Assembly: GCA_024639025.1 (NCBI GenBank)
Contig: JAHEJF010000143.1
Location: 1 to 5,907, forward strand
Length of the DNA stretch: 5,907 nucleotides
Reading direction: 5' to 3'
Source of the DNA: Ahrensia sp.
GTDB taxonomy: Bacteria > Pseudomonadota > Alphaproteobacteria > Rhizobiales > Rhizobiaceae
This document shows, one piece after another, positions 1 to 5,907 of this stretch (position 1 is its first letter; each line of letters begins with the position of its first letter). A program made the translations under genes and the position numbers. The notes beneath the pieces are model-generated. The model had not been told where the DNA came from, did no database searches, and saw nothing but the letters and a program-made list of their open reading frames with translations.

Positions 1-1
1 G

Positions 2-706
2 CGGGTTCCAAAGCAGGAACGGCAAGAGAAACAACAACGCGCATTGGAAATAACAGGACTGCTTGGTTACGAGGACCGTAAGCCTGGAGAATTGTCTGGC
101 GGGCAGCGTCAGCGGGTTGCCTTGGCGCGCGCGATTGTGGCCGGTCAGCGGCTATGCCTGATGGATGAACCGTTATCAAACCTTGACGCAAAGCTGCGAA
201 ATTCCGTGCGTAAGGACATAAAGAAACTGCAACGCGACCTTGGCATCACTGTCGTCTACGTTACCCATGATCAGACAGAAGCTATGAGCATGGCAGATAC
301 CGTTGTGTTGATGGAGGGTGGCCACATTCAGCAGGTCGGCGCACCGGAAGATCTTTATAACAAGCCCAACAATACTTTTGTTGCCGAATTTGTAGGTGCA
401 CCCCCGATGGCTTTGATTACGTCAACCGCCCTTAACGGTTTTGGCGAAGGCAAATCCATCGGGGTCAGAGCGGAAAACATCAAAATCGTACCTCGTGGTG
501 AAGGTCGACTGAGCTGCACGGTTAATGAGAGCGAATTTTTGGGGTCCGAAACCTTGATCGGTTTGGATCACGCGGATGCAAAGGGGTTGTGCGTCCTGAA
601 GCCGGGTTTGTCGATGATGCCTGAGGGCGAAGAGATCGACATTACTTTCCACGATGACAGTCTGCATGTTTTTGACGGTGAAGGACAACGATTGGTCGGG
701 AATTAG
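2..706 (+). CDS. ugpC: ABC transporter ATP-binding protein, UgpC/MalK type (5'-truncated by window)
   Basis: This is the cytoplasmic ATPase that powers the importer encoded downstream. The reading frame is open back to base 2, giving 234 residues; the gene starts outside the window. What remains shows the ABC signature LSGGQRQR (bases 92-115), Walker B LCLMDEP with its catalytic Glu (codon 167-169), the D-loop SNLDAK, and the switch His of VTHDQTEAM (codon 266-268). The run FVGAPPMALI then leads into a TOBE-type C-terminal domain beginning at GVRAENI (461-481). Walker A and the Q-loop are missing only because of the window edge; about 100 residues should lie upstream, by comparison with the roughly 356-residue E. 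coli UgpC. A TTG at 44 is a possible start codon by rule, but the upstream residues (RVPKQERQEKQQRA) continue the normal helical domain, so it is not the start. Class assignment (CUT1, UgpC/MalK) is secure; the glycerol-phosphate assignment rests on the neighbours. Confidence 0.93.
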   Translation, partial: RVPKQERQEKQQRALEITGLLGYEDRKPGELSGGQRQRVALARAIVAGQRLCLMDEPLSNLDAKLRNSVRKDIKKLQRDLGITVVYVTHDQTEAMSMADTVVLMEGGHIQQVGAPEDLYNKPNNTFVAEFVGAPPMALITSTALNGFGEGKSIGVRAENIKIVPRGEGRLSCTVNESEFLGSETLIGLDHADAKGLCVLKPGLSMMPEGEEIDITFHDDSLHVFDGEGQRLVGN

Positions 707-738
707 AAATTCTCGAACTGTGAAACTTTAACAAAACT

Positions 739-745
739 AAGGGAG
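739..745 (+). promoter_or_regulatory. Strong Shine-Dalgarno site of the binding-protein gene
   Basis: AAGGGAG lies 6 bases before the ATG at 752. It is the best ribosome binding site in the window and fixes the start of the binding protein. Strong initiation suits a periplasmic binding protein, which is needed in excess over the membrane components. Confidence 0.7.
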
Positions 746-751
746 AAACAA

Positions 752-2020
752 ATGAAGTTATTATCGAAAACCGGGTTGGGATTAGCATCTGCAATGGCAG
801 TTGGCCTTGCCCTTCCAGCAAGCGCTGAAACCGAACTGACCATGTACTACCCAATTGCTGTCGGTGGAGCGCTGACTGAAGTAGTAGACAGTATCGTAGC
901 AGATTTTGAGGCAGCAAACCCAGATATCAGTGTCAACGCAATCTATTCAGGCAACTACGATGATACGCGTGTGCGTGCATTGTCAGCGCTCGAATCTGGC
1001 GAGCCAGCACAGCTTGCAGTGATGTTCTCGATCGATGCTTATGATTTGATCGAACAAGAACTGATCATTCCTTTTGAGGAGGTCGCGACATCGGACGCAG
1101 ATAAGGAATGGCTTGGCAGTTTTTATCCGGCTTTAATGGCAAATGGTCAGATCGAGGGTCAGACCTGGGGGATCCCGTTCCAGCGTTCTACGATTGTAGC
1201 CTACTACAACAAAGACATGTTCCGCGCAGCTGGCCTTGACCCAGAGGCTCCGCCAAAAACATGGGATGAGATGATCGAAATGGGCAAGGCTTTGACCCAG
1301 GGCGACACTTACGGACTGATGATCCCGTCGACTGGCTATCCATATTGGATGTTCCAGGCACTTGCGATCCAAAATGGTAAGGAAGTGATGTCCGATGATG
1401 GTGTGACAACTTATTTCGATGATGCATCTGTCATCGAAACACTGGAGTTTTGGAAGTCTTTGTCTGAAGAGCATGGAATCATGCCGACTGGTACAGTTGA
1501 ATGGGGCACATTGCGCCAAGCATTTCTGGAAGGCCAAACCGCAATGATGTGGCATTCCACTGGCAATCTCACAGCTGTTAAAAAAGGTGCCAACTTTGAT
1601 TTTGGTGTAGCAGAACTGCCTGGCAAAGTGCGCCTAGGTTCACCAACAGGTGGCGGCAATTTTTATCTGTTCAAAGACACATCAGATGAAGAGCGCGCTG
1701 CGGCACTTAAGCTTATGAAGTTCATGACTGCACCTGAGCAGGCAGCAGCATGGTCCATTGCCACGGGATATATGGGCGTGTCGCCGGCTGCCTATGAGAC
1801 CGAAGCGTTGAAAAACTACACTGCTGAATTCCCGCCGGCACTTGTTGCTCGCAACCAATTAGAAAATGCTGTTGCTGAGTTTTCAACTTTTGAGACAGCA
1901 CGTGTGCGGGACGGCCTGAACAACGCTATTCAATCGGCATTGACTGGCGCGAAGACACCTGCCGAAGCATTGGCAGAAGCCCAGGCTTCTGCTGTGCGGC
2001 TGCTGCGTGATTACAAATAG
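752..2020 (+). CDS. ugpB: Periplasmic substrate-binding protein, UgpB-like (family 1 extracellular solute-binding protein)
   Basis: This protein captures the substrate in the periplasm and delivers it to the permease pair. It has 422 residues, close to E. coli UgpB (438). A Sec signal peptide is clear: MKLLSK, a hydrophobic core, then ASA at 23-25 with likely cleavage before Glu26. UgpB-like segments include SGNYDDTR (66-73), IPFQRSTIVAYYNKD (141-155), AGLDPEAPPKTW (160-171), a Gly-rich PTGGGNFYLF run, and TGYMGVSPAAYE. There is also a late ARVRD stretch (383-387), near where E. coli UgpB has its ligand-binding Arg, and a C-terminal helix with TGAKTPAEALAEA. It departs from E. coli UgpB at the N-terminus (MYYPIAVGGAL instead of FWHSMEGEL), and near the aromatic pocket (YPYW at 196-199 in the region of the paired Trp residues). 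The ligand may therefore be a glycerophosphodiester or a related compound rather than glycerol 3-phosphate itself. No Lys/Cys lipobox is seen. Family is secure, exact ligand is not. Confidence 0.88.
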   Translation: MKLLSKTGLGLASAMAVGLALPASAETELTMYYPIAVGGALTEVVDSIVADFEAANPDISVNAIYSGNYDDTRVRALSALESGEPAQLAVMFSIDAYDLIEQELIIPFEEVATSDADKEWLGSFYPALMANGQIEGQTWGIPFQRSTIVAYYNKDMFRAAGLDPEAPPKTWDEMIEMGKALTQGDTYGLMIPSTGYPYWMFQALAIQNGKEVMSDDGVTTYFDDASVIETLEFWKSLSEEHGIMPTGTVEWGTLRQAFLEGQTAMMWHSTGNLTAVKKGANFDFGVAELPGKVRLGSPTGGGNFYLFKDTSDEERAAALKLMKFMTAPEQAAAWSIATGYMGVSPAAYETEALKNYTAEFPPALVARNQLENAVAEFSTFETARVRDGLNNAIQSALTGAKTPAEALAEAQASAVRLLRDYK

Positions 2021-2029
2021 TTCTCTGAT

Positions 2030-2054
2030 GGGCCGGTACTTAACTTATCGGCCC
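2030..2054 (+). promoter_or_regulatory. Intercistronic stem-loop between ugpB and ugpA
   Basis: GGGCCGGTA (2030-2038) can pair with TATCGGCCC (2046-2054): nine pairs including one G-U, closing a 7-base loop. Only TT follows the stem, so it is a poor intrinsic terminator. Its position, 9 bases after the ugpB stop and before the ugpA ribosome site, is typical of stem-loops that protect a binding-protein message from 3' decay or cause partial termination, so that the binding protein is made in excess over the permeases. Structure is read directly; the role is inferred. Confidence 0.65.
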
Positions 2055-2071
2055 TTCCAACACTGAAAAAC

Positions 2072-2075
2072 GGAG
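2072..2075 (+). promoter_or_regulatory. Shine-Dalgarno site of ugpA
   Basis: GGAG lies 7 bases before the ATG at 2083 and lies outside the stem-loop at 2030-2054, so ribosome access to ugpA is not blocked by it. It supports the chosen ugpA start. Confidence 0.6.
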
Positions 2076-2082
2076 ACACGTC

Positions 2083-2976
2083 ATGTCTGCTCACGCCAAT
2101 CTTGAACGCCGCAGGCAGGCCATTTATGGCTGGTTGCTGCTCTCACCAGCTGCGGTGCTGCTGACTGTCTTTGCTTTCTACCCCTCGATCGCAACGATGT
2201 GGTCGAGCCTTTTTTCTCGCGGCACTCGCCGCAAACCGACCGAGTTTGTTGGGACCGAGAATTACACCGATCTTTTTGCAGACCCGACATTTTGGTTGGT
2301 TGCCAAAAACAATTTGTTCTACGCGGGTGTGACGATCCCGGTTTCGATCTTCATTGCGCTGTCGATGGCACTTTGGGCAAATTCCAAAATCTCAGCCCGC
2401 GGATTTGTGCGGACTGCCTATTTCACCCCGACTGTATTGCCTATGATTGCAGCGGCGAATTTGTGGCTATTCTTTTACACGCCGGGACTGGGTGTTCTGG
2501 ACCAGATCGGCAGTCTTTTCGGACTACCGTCGGTCAATTGGCTGGGTCAGCCGGAAACCGCGCTTTGGGCGATTATCATCGTGACAATTTGGAAAGAGGC
2601 GGGGTTTTTCATGATTTTCTACCTTGCTGCTCTGCAGACTATCCCGGCGGACTTGAAGGAAGCCGCCGACATCGAAGGTACAAGCCGCTGGACTTACACA
2701 CGACGCATCGTGCTGCCGCTGCTCATGCCGACGACTTTATTTATAGCGGTTAACGCCATGATCAACTCGGTCAAACTAATCGACCATCTATTCATTTTGA
2801 CCAAGGGCGGACCGTCTGATGCGTCCAAACTAATCCTTTATTACATTTGGGAAATGGCGTTCGCCTTTTTCGATGCGCCCCACGCGGCAGCCATGACTAT
2901 CCTGGTTATCGCGGTACTCGGCATTGTTGCCGCAGTGCAGTTCCTCTACCTGGATAGAAGGACACATTACCAATGA
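2083..2976 (+). CDS. ugpA: ABC transporter permease, UgpA-like
   Basis: This is one of the two inner-membrane subunits that form the import channel; it pairs with the UgpE-like protein and docks on the ATPase. It has 297 residues, matching the usual length (E. coli UgpA is 295). The N-terminus has a basic ERRRQ stretch followed by the first membrane helix (about 15-37), and further hydrophobic segments lie near 76-99, 107-131, 160-184, 207-230 and 266-290. The EAA loop that contacts the ATPase is intact: EAADIEG at 193-199, followed by IVLP (209-212). The C-terminus VQFLYLDRRTHYQ closely resembles the end of E. coli UgpA (VQF-Y-----RYQ). The start is supported by GGAG 7 bases upstream. The stop overlaps the next gene's start in ATGA, implying coupled translation with ugpE and near equal synthesis of the two permeases. 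Confidence 0.92.
   Translation: MSAHANLERRRQAIYGWLLLSPAAVLLTVFAFYPSIATMWSSLFSRGTRRKPTEFVGTENYTDLFADPTFWLVAKNNLFYAGVTIPVSIFIALSMALWANSKISARGFVRTAYFTPTVLPMIAAANLWLFFYTPGLGVLDQIGSLFGLPSVNWLGQPETALWAIIIVTIWKEAGFFMIFYLAALQTIPADLKEAADIEGTSRWTYTRRIVLPLLMPTTLFIAVNAMINSVKLIDHLFILTKGGPSDASKLILYYIWEMAFAFFDAPHAAAMTILVIAVLGIVAAVQFLYLDRRTHYQ
2956..2962 (+). promoter_or_regulatory. Shine-Dalgarno site of ugpE inside the ugpA end
   Basis: AGAAGGA lies within the last codons of ugpA, 10 bases before the ATG at 2973. Together with the 4-base overlap it supports this start. Confidence 0.5.
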
Positions 2977-3782
2977 AAAACCTCACCAAATTCATGGATA
3001 GCTTTGGGGCTATCCTGCTGGCGATCATTTGGATTGCACCGCTGCTGTTTGCCTTTTGGGCGGCCACGCATTCAACATCCGATGCAGTAAATCTAAATCT
3101 ATTCTCACCCTGGACGTTGGAAAACTTTCGCGTGGCTTGGAACGGTGCACCGTGGCTGAAGTACTTCATGAACACTTTCATTCTGGTCACAGTGATCCTT
3201 GCCGGACAATTTTTCTTCACCACGCTAGCGGGCTTTGCGTTTGCGCAATTGCAGTTTCCGGGCAAAGATTTCGTCTTTATTCTGGTTTTGATGCAACTGT
3301 TTATTCTGCCCGAAGTGTTGATCGTCGAGAACTACGCAATGGTTTCAAGACTGGGATTGTTTGACACGATCCTAGGCGTGGGCATGCCTTATATGGCAAG
3401 CGCGTTCGGAATTTTCTTGATGCGACAATCGTTCAAAGGCGTACCGATCGAATTGCACGAAGCAGCACGGATTGAAGGATGCGGTCTGCTAGGCATTTTG
3501 TGGCGGGTCTACGTGCCATTGGCCAAGCCAACTTATCTGGCTTACGCTCTCGTTTCAGTTTCAACCCATTGGAACAACTTCCTTTGGCCGCTGATCGTCA
3601 CCAATTCGCCCGAAACACGTCCACTTACGGTCGGGCTGTCGATCTTTGGTGCACCTGAAAATGGCGTCGACATAAGCATTATTTCTGCGGCGACAATGAT
3701 GTCGGTCGCGCCCCTTCTAATCGCTTTCCTCATTTTCCAGCGACAGTTCGTGCAAGCGTTCTTGCGTGCAGGGATCAAATGA
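2973..3782 (+). CDS. ugpE: ABC transporter permease, UgpE-like
   Basis: This is the second inner-membrane channel subunit. It has 269 residues, slightly shorter than E. coli UgpE (281). Hydrophobic segments lie near 10-31, 64-90, 97-116, 128-149, 183-208 and 234-255. The ATPase-contacting EAA loop is EAARIEG at 163-169, ending in YVPLAKP (180-186). The motif HWNNFLWPLIVT (199-210) and the tail QRQFVQAFLRAGIK are typical of the second permease of CUT1-type importers (E. coli UgpE has WNQYLWPLLIIT at the same place). It overlaps both neighbours by 4 bases (ATGA at 2973-2976 and 3779-3782), so it sits in the middle of a translationally coupled trio. Confidence in permease class is very high; the Ugp name depends on similarity and context. 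Confidence 0.92.
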   Translation: MKNLTKFMDSFGAILLAIIWIAPLLFAFWAATHSTSDAVNLNLFSPWTLENFRVAWNGAPWLKYFMNTFILVTVILAGQFFFTTLAGFAFAQLQFPGKDFVFILVLMQLFILPEVLIVENYAMVSRLGLFDTILGVGMPYMASAFGIFLMRQSFKGVPIELHEAARIEGCGLLGILWRVYVPLAKPTYLAYALVSVSTHWNNFLWPLIVTNSPETRPLTVGLSIFGAPENGVDISIISAATMMSVAPLLIAFLIFQRQFVQAFLRAGIK

Positions 3783-4570
3783 CAACGATCCTACAAATCT
3801 CTGACACGCATATCGCGCCTGAGGGAAATCTGGTTTCAAGGCGATTGGATACCTCGGATTCTTTAGGGCGACTGATCAAACGGATCAAAGAGATCTGTGT
3901 TCAAGCAGGTCCGATTGATGCCGTTTTGGTCAGTGGAGATCTGAGCGAAGATGGCAGCGCGGAGAGCTACGCACGTTTCAAAATGCACATAGCGCAACTT
4001 GATGTTCCGGTTCTGGTAATCCCGGGCAATCATGACGCCAGAGAACCAATGCGTCGTGCTTTTGCGAACCAACTCCCGTCTCACGGACCGCTGAACTGGG
4101 AACGCCAGGTCGGAAATGTAAATGTGATCGGTCTCGACACGTTGGTAGAAGCACATGGTTTGGGAACCCTGTTACCAGAGAGCTTGACCTTTTTGCGTTA
4201 CGCCCTGTCGCATGCCGAAGGAACTCCGGTTCTTTTGGCGCTTCATCATCCGCCGTTTTTGACCGGCATCAATTTTATGGACGATATTGGACTCAGCAAT
4301 CGATCAGCCTTTGAGGAAGCGGTTTCTGATTTCTCTGGCGAAATGCGGATCGTTTGTGGTCATATTCACAACACGATGGTGGCTAATATAGCCGGTCATA
4401 CTGCGGTCTCCGCGCCTTCACCTTGCAGCACTTTTGCTTACGATCGCCGTGCTGATGCCCCGGTCGGATATATGGCGCAAGAAGATGGTTGCCTTCTGCA
4501 TAGGTGGGACGCCGGATTCCATTCAATCCGAATTGGACTGGCTGCCGGGCCCGGCCCATTTCCATTTTGA
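3779..4570 (+). CDS. Cytosolic class III metallophosphodiesterase (GpdQ/CpdA-like), probable glycerophosphodiesterase
   Basis: This enzyme probably hydrolyses phosphodiesters with a two-metal centre. All calcineurin-type metal ligands are visible in its 263 residues: D9 and H11 (SDTHI), D54 (SGDLSEDG), N84 and H85 (IPGNHDAR), H156/H157 (LHHPPF), H195 and H197 (CGHIH). Order and spacing are nearly those of Enterobacter aerogenes GpdQ (D8, H10, D50, N80, H156, H195, H197). The end, GPGPFPF, follows LHRWD, a pattern I associate with alphaproteobacterial members of this family. There is no signal peptide or membrane segment, so it acts in the cytosol on imported substrate. Its start overlaps ugpE by 4 bases. 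In E. coli the equivalent operon position is held by UgpQ, an unrelated TIM-barrel glycerophosphodiesterase, so this looks like a functional replacement. The alternative is a cAMP phosphodiesterase (CpdA); context argues against it but sequence alone does not exclude it. Confidence 0.88.
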   Translation: MTTILQISDTHIAPEGNLVSRRLDTSDSLGRLIKRIKEICVQAGPIDAVLVSGDLSEDGSAESYARFKMHIAQLDVPVLVIPGNHDAREPMRRAFANQLPSHGPLNWERQVGNVNVIGLDTLVEAHGLGTLLPESLTFLRYALSHAEGTPVLLALHHPPFLTGINFMDDIGLSNRSAFEEAVSDFSGEMRIVCGHIHNTMVANIAGHTAVSAPSPCSTFAYDRRADAPVGYMAQEDGCLLHRWDAGFHSIRIGLAAGPGPFPF

Positions 4571-4598
4571 TCTCACTCTTTAAGAGAAAGCATACCCC

Positions 4599-5907
4599 GT
4601 GGACCAACCACACTTGATTCAAATCCTTGTTAGCATCGCGGGCGCAGCAGCCTTGTTGATCTGGGCTGTGCGCTTGGTTCGCACTGGCGTCGAACGGGGA
4701 TTTGCCGCACCCATGCGGATTTGGCTGAGGCATTCCGCCAAAAACCGGCTGCTCGCGGCAGGCACCGGCATGGTCGCTGCAGTCCTATTGCAAAGCTCCA
4801 CTGCTGTTGCAGTCCTCGCGTCTAACTTTGTTGCCAAAGGCGGCCTCATAACCGCTGCTGGATTGGCAATTCTGTTGGGGGCCGACCTTGGATCAGCGGT
4901 AGTCACACAGCTCTTGGTTGTAAGGCAGCCCATTTTAATTCCTTTATTGGTTCTTGTTGGCGTTATCATATTTTTGCGTGGTGAGGGCAGCAGCACCAGG
5001 CAGATAGGTCGGATCATGATCGGGCTCGCGTTGATCTTTATCTCGTTGGACATGATCCGAGCGGCCACTGAACCGATGATTGCAAATCCAGCCACGCAAG
5101 CTGTTATGGCCTATTTGGGACGCGATTTGCTGACAGCTTTCGTGATCGGCGCTGTGTTTGCTTGGGTCGTGCATTCCAGTGTCGCAGCTGTGCTCCTGTT
5201 TGTTACGCTGACCGGACAAGCAATCCTTCCGCTTCCAGCAGCTGCCGCAATGATCTTGGGCGCCAATTTGGGAGGGGCATTTATCGCATTCGTTCTCACA
5301 TATACTGCGCCCATTGCATCACGACGCATGGTTATGGCCAATCTTGTGCTGCGAGGTGGAGGTGCGGCTTTGGCAATGCTGCTCATCGCAGCAATGCCTG
5401 ATCTCTTGGCTCACTTGGGGGCCTCTGCAGCGCGGCAATCGATCAACTTGCATCTAGCCTTTAATTTGACGCTGGCGGTTTTTGCTCTTCCATTTATTCG
5501 ACCACTGACGGCGGCATTGACATATTTTATGCCGGAAAAGCCGGAAACCAGCAAATCTTTGGATGTCGGCAGTGCGCTCAATCCTGCCGTATTGGACCGA
5601 CCGCAACGTGGGCTCGATTGCGCAGCCCGCGAGCTTCTTGGAATGGGGCAAAAAGTCGAGCGAATGCTAGCTGCGGTTGACATACTCTATGATCAATGGG
5701 ACGGCGTTGCGGCCAAGACGATTGTTGACCAGGACGCAATGATTAAAAAGACGCACTTGGATATCAAGCTTTATCTTGCTCGACTTGGTCAGAAAGGATT
5801 GGATGAGGACTTAAGCCGTCGATCAATGGAGCTTGCCTCGATTTCATCCAATCTTGATTCTGCGTCCGATGCCATCGCGAGGATTATGGTGGGGTTGGCG
5901 CAGCGTC
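4599..5907 (+). CDS. Na/Pi cotransporter family protein with PhoU-like domain, YjbB type (3'-truncated by window)
   Basis: This is an inner-membrane phosphate carrier; 436 codons are present and the frame is still open at the window end. GTG 4599 is the first possible start after the in-frame TAA at 4581, with a weak AAGAGAAAG ribosome site upstream. The membrane part (about 1-305) has the family's duplicated signature: LLQSSTAV (63-70) with GADLG (94-98), and VVHSSVAA (190-197) with GANLG (221-225). The remainder (about 335 on) is charged and helical and resembles a PhoU domain, including IKLYLARLG (389-397) and SSNLDSASDAI. From memory, E. coli YjbB has very similar stretches (GADVGTA, YSSLAAVLL, GANLGSG, IKLYLARM) and is about 543 residues, so roughly 100 residues should lie beyond the window. 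YjbB overproduction is reported to export phosphate. Being 28 bases behind the phosphodiesterase suggests a role in disposing of or balancing phosphate from substrate breakdown. Transport direction cannot be read from sequence. Confidence 0.87.
   Translation, partial: MDQPHLIQILVSIAGAAALLIWAVRLVRTGVERGFAAPMRIWLRHSAKNRLLAAGTGMVAAVLLQSSTAVAVLASNFVAKGGLITAAGLAILLGADLGSAVVTQLLVVRQPILIPLLVLVGVIIFLRGEGSSTRQIGRIMIGLALIFISLDMIRAATEPMIANPATQAVMAYLGRDLLTAFVIGAVFAWVVHSSVAAVLLFVTLTGQAILPLPAAAAMILGANLGGAFIAFVLTYTAPIASRRMVMANLVLRGGGAALAMLLIAAMPDLLAHLGASAARQSINLHLAFNLTLAVFALPFIRPLTAALTYFMPEKPETSKSLDVGSALNPAVLDRPQRGLDCAARELLGMGQKVERMLAAVDILYDQWDGVAAKTIVDQDAMIKKTHLDIKLYLARLGQKGLDEDLSRRSMELASISSNLDSASDAIARIMVGLAQR

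Noticed and set aside
44..46. TTG as the start of the ATPase gene
   Set aside because: The frame continues upstream to the window edge with sequence fitting the helical domain before the signature motif, and a start here would remove Walker A.
718..735. Possible Pho box before ugpB, CTGTGAA plus spacer
   Set aside because: The first half resembles CTGTCAT, but the second 7-mer after the 4-base spacer (TAACAAA) matches at only one position.
2199..2753. 184-codon second + strand frame inside ugpA
   Set aside because: It lies wholly within ugpA, whose frame has membrane helices and the EAA loop. The alternate product is a His/Cys-rich out-of-frame translation without family features.
4576..4586. 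CTCTT-T-AAGAG inverted repeat in the gap before the Na/Pi gene
   Set aside because: A one-base loop cannot form a hairpin, the arms are short and AT-rich, and the right arm is part of the purine-rich ribosome site.
4619..5095. 158-codon open frame on the - strand opposite the Na/Pi gene
   Set aside because: The + strand frame carries the clear QSS/GADLG transporter signature across the same bases. The antisense product shows no recognisable motif.
5162..5401. 79-codon + strand frame inside the Na/Pi gene
   Set aside because: It is out of frame with the transporter, whose second signature repeat spans this region. It has no ribosome site or family resemblance.

Overview
The window holds six genes, all on the + strand and almost end to end. 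They look like one operon for importing and breaking down a glycerol-phosphate compound. The order is ugpC-like ATPase (5' end cut off by the window), ugpB-like periplasmic binding protein, ugpA-like permease, ugpE-like permease, a cytosolic class III (GpdQ/CpdA-like) metallophosphodiesterase, and a YjbB-type Na/Pi transporter with a PhoU-like C-terminal domain (3' end cut off). By eye the base composition is close to half GC. The protein styles resemble Alphaproteobacteria, perhaps a moderate-GC marine Rhodobacterales, but this assignment is an inference from family resemblance only. No RNA gene, mobile element, CRISPR array or tRNA was seen, and no stretch over 300 bases lacks a gene.

Layout: bases 2-706 carry the ATPase C-terminal two thirds (signature motif onward). 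A 45-base gap with a strong ribosome binding site leads to the binding protein (752-2020). A 62-base gap then contains a clear GC-rich stem-loop (2030-2054), followed by ugpA (2083-2976). ugpA/ugpE and ugpE/phosphodiesterase each overlap by 4 bases (ATGA), so those three genes are probably translationally coupled. After a 28-base gap the Na/Pi transporter starts at a GTG (4599) and runs off the window. It is a full-length open frame to the edge and is easy to miss because it has neither an ATG start nor a stop inside the window.

How the genes may work together (inference): the binding protein and ABC transporter bring in sn-glycerol 3-phosphate or, more likely given the neighbour, an intact glycerophosphodiester. 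The cytosolic phosphodiesterase would cleave the diester, taking the place that the unrelated UgpQ has in the E. coli ugpBAECQ operon. The YjbB-type protein, whose E. coli relative is reported to export phosphate, could discharge surplus phosphate or otherwise balance it. The most interesting feature is this combination: organophosphate import, diester hydrolysis by a non-UgpQ enzyme, and a phosphate carrier in one transcription unit. No individual gene is from an unknown family.
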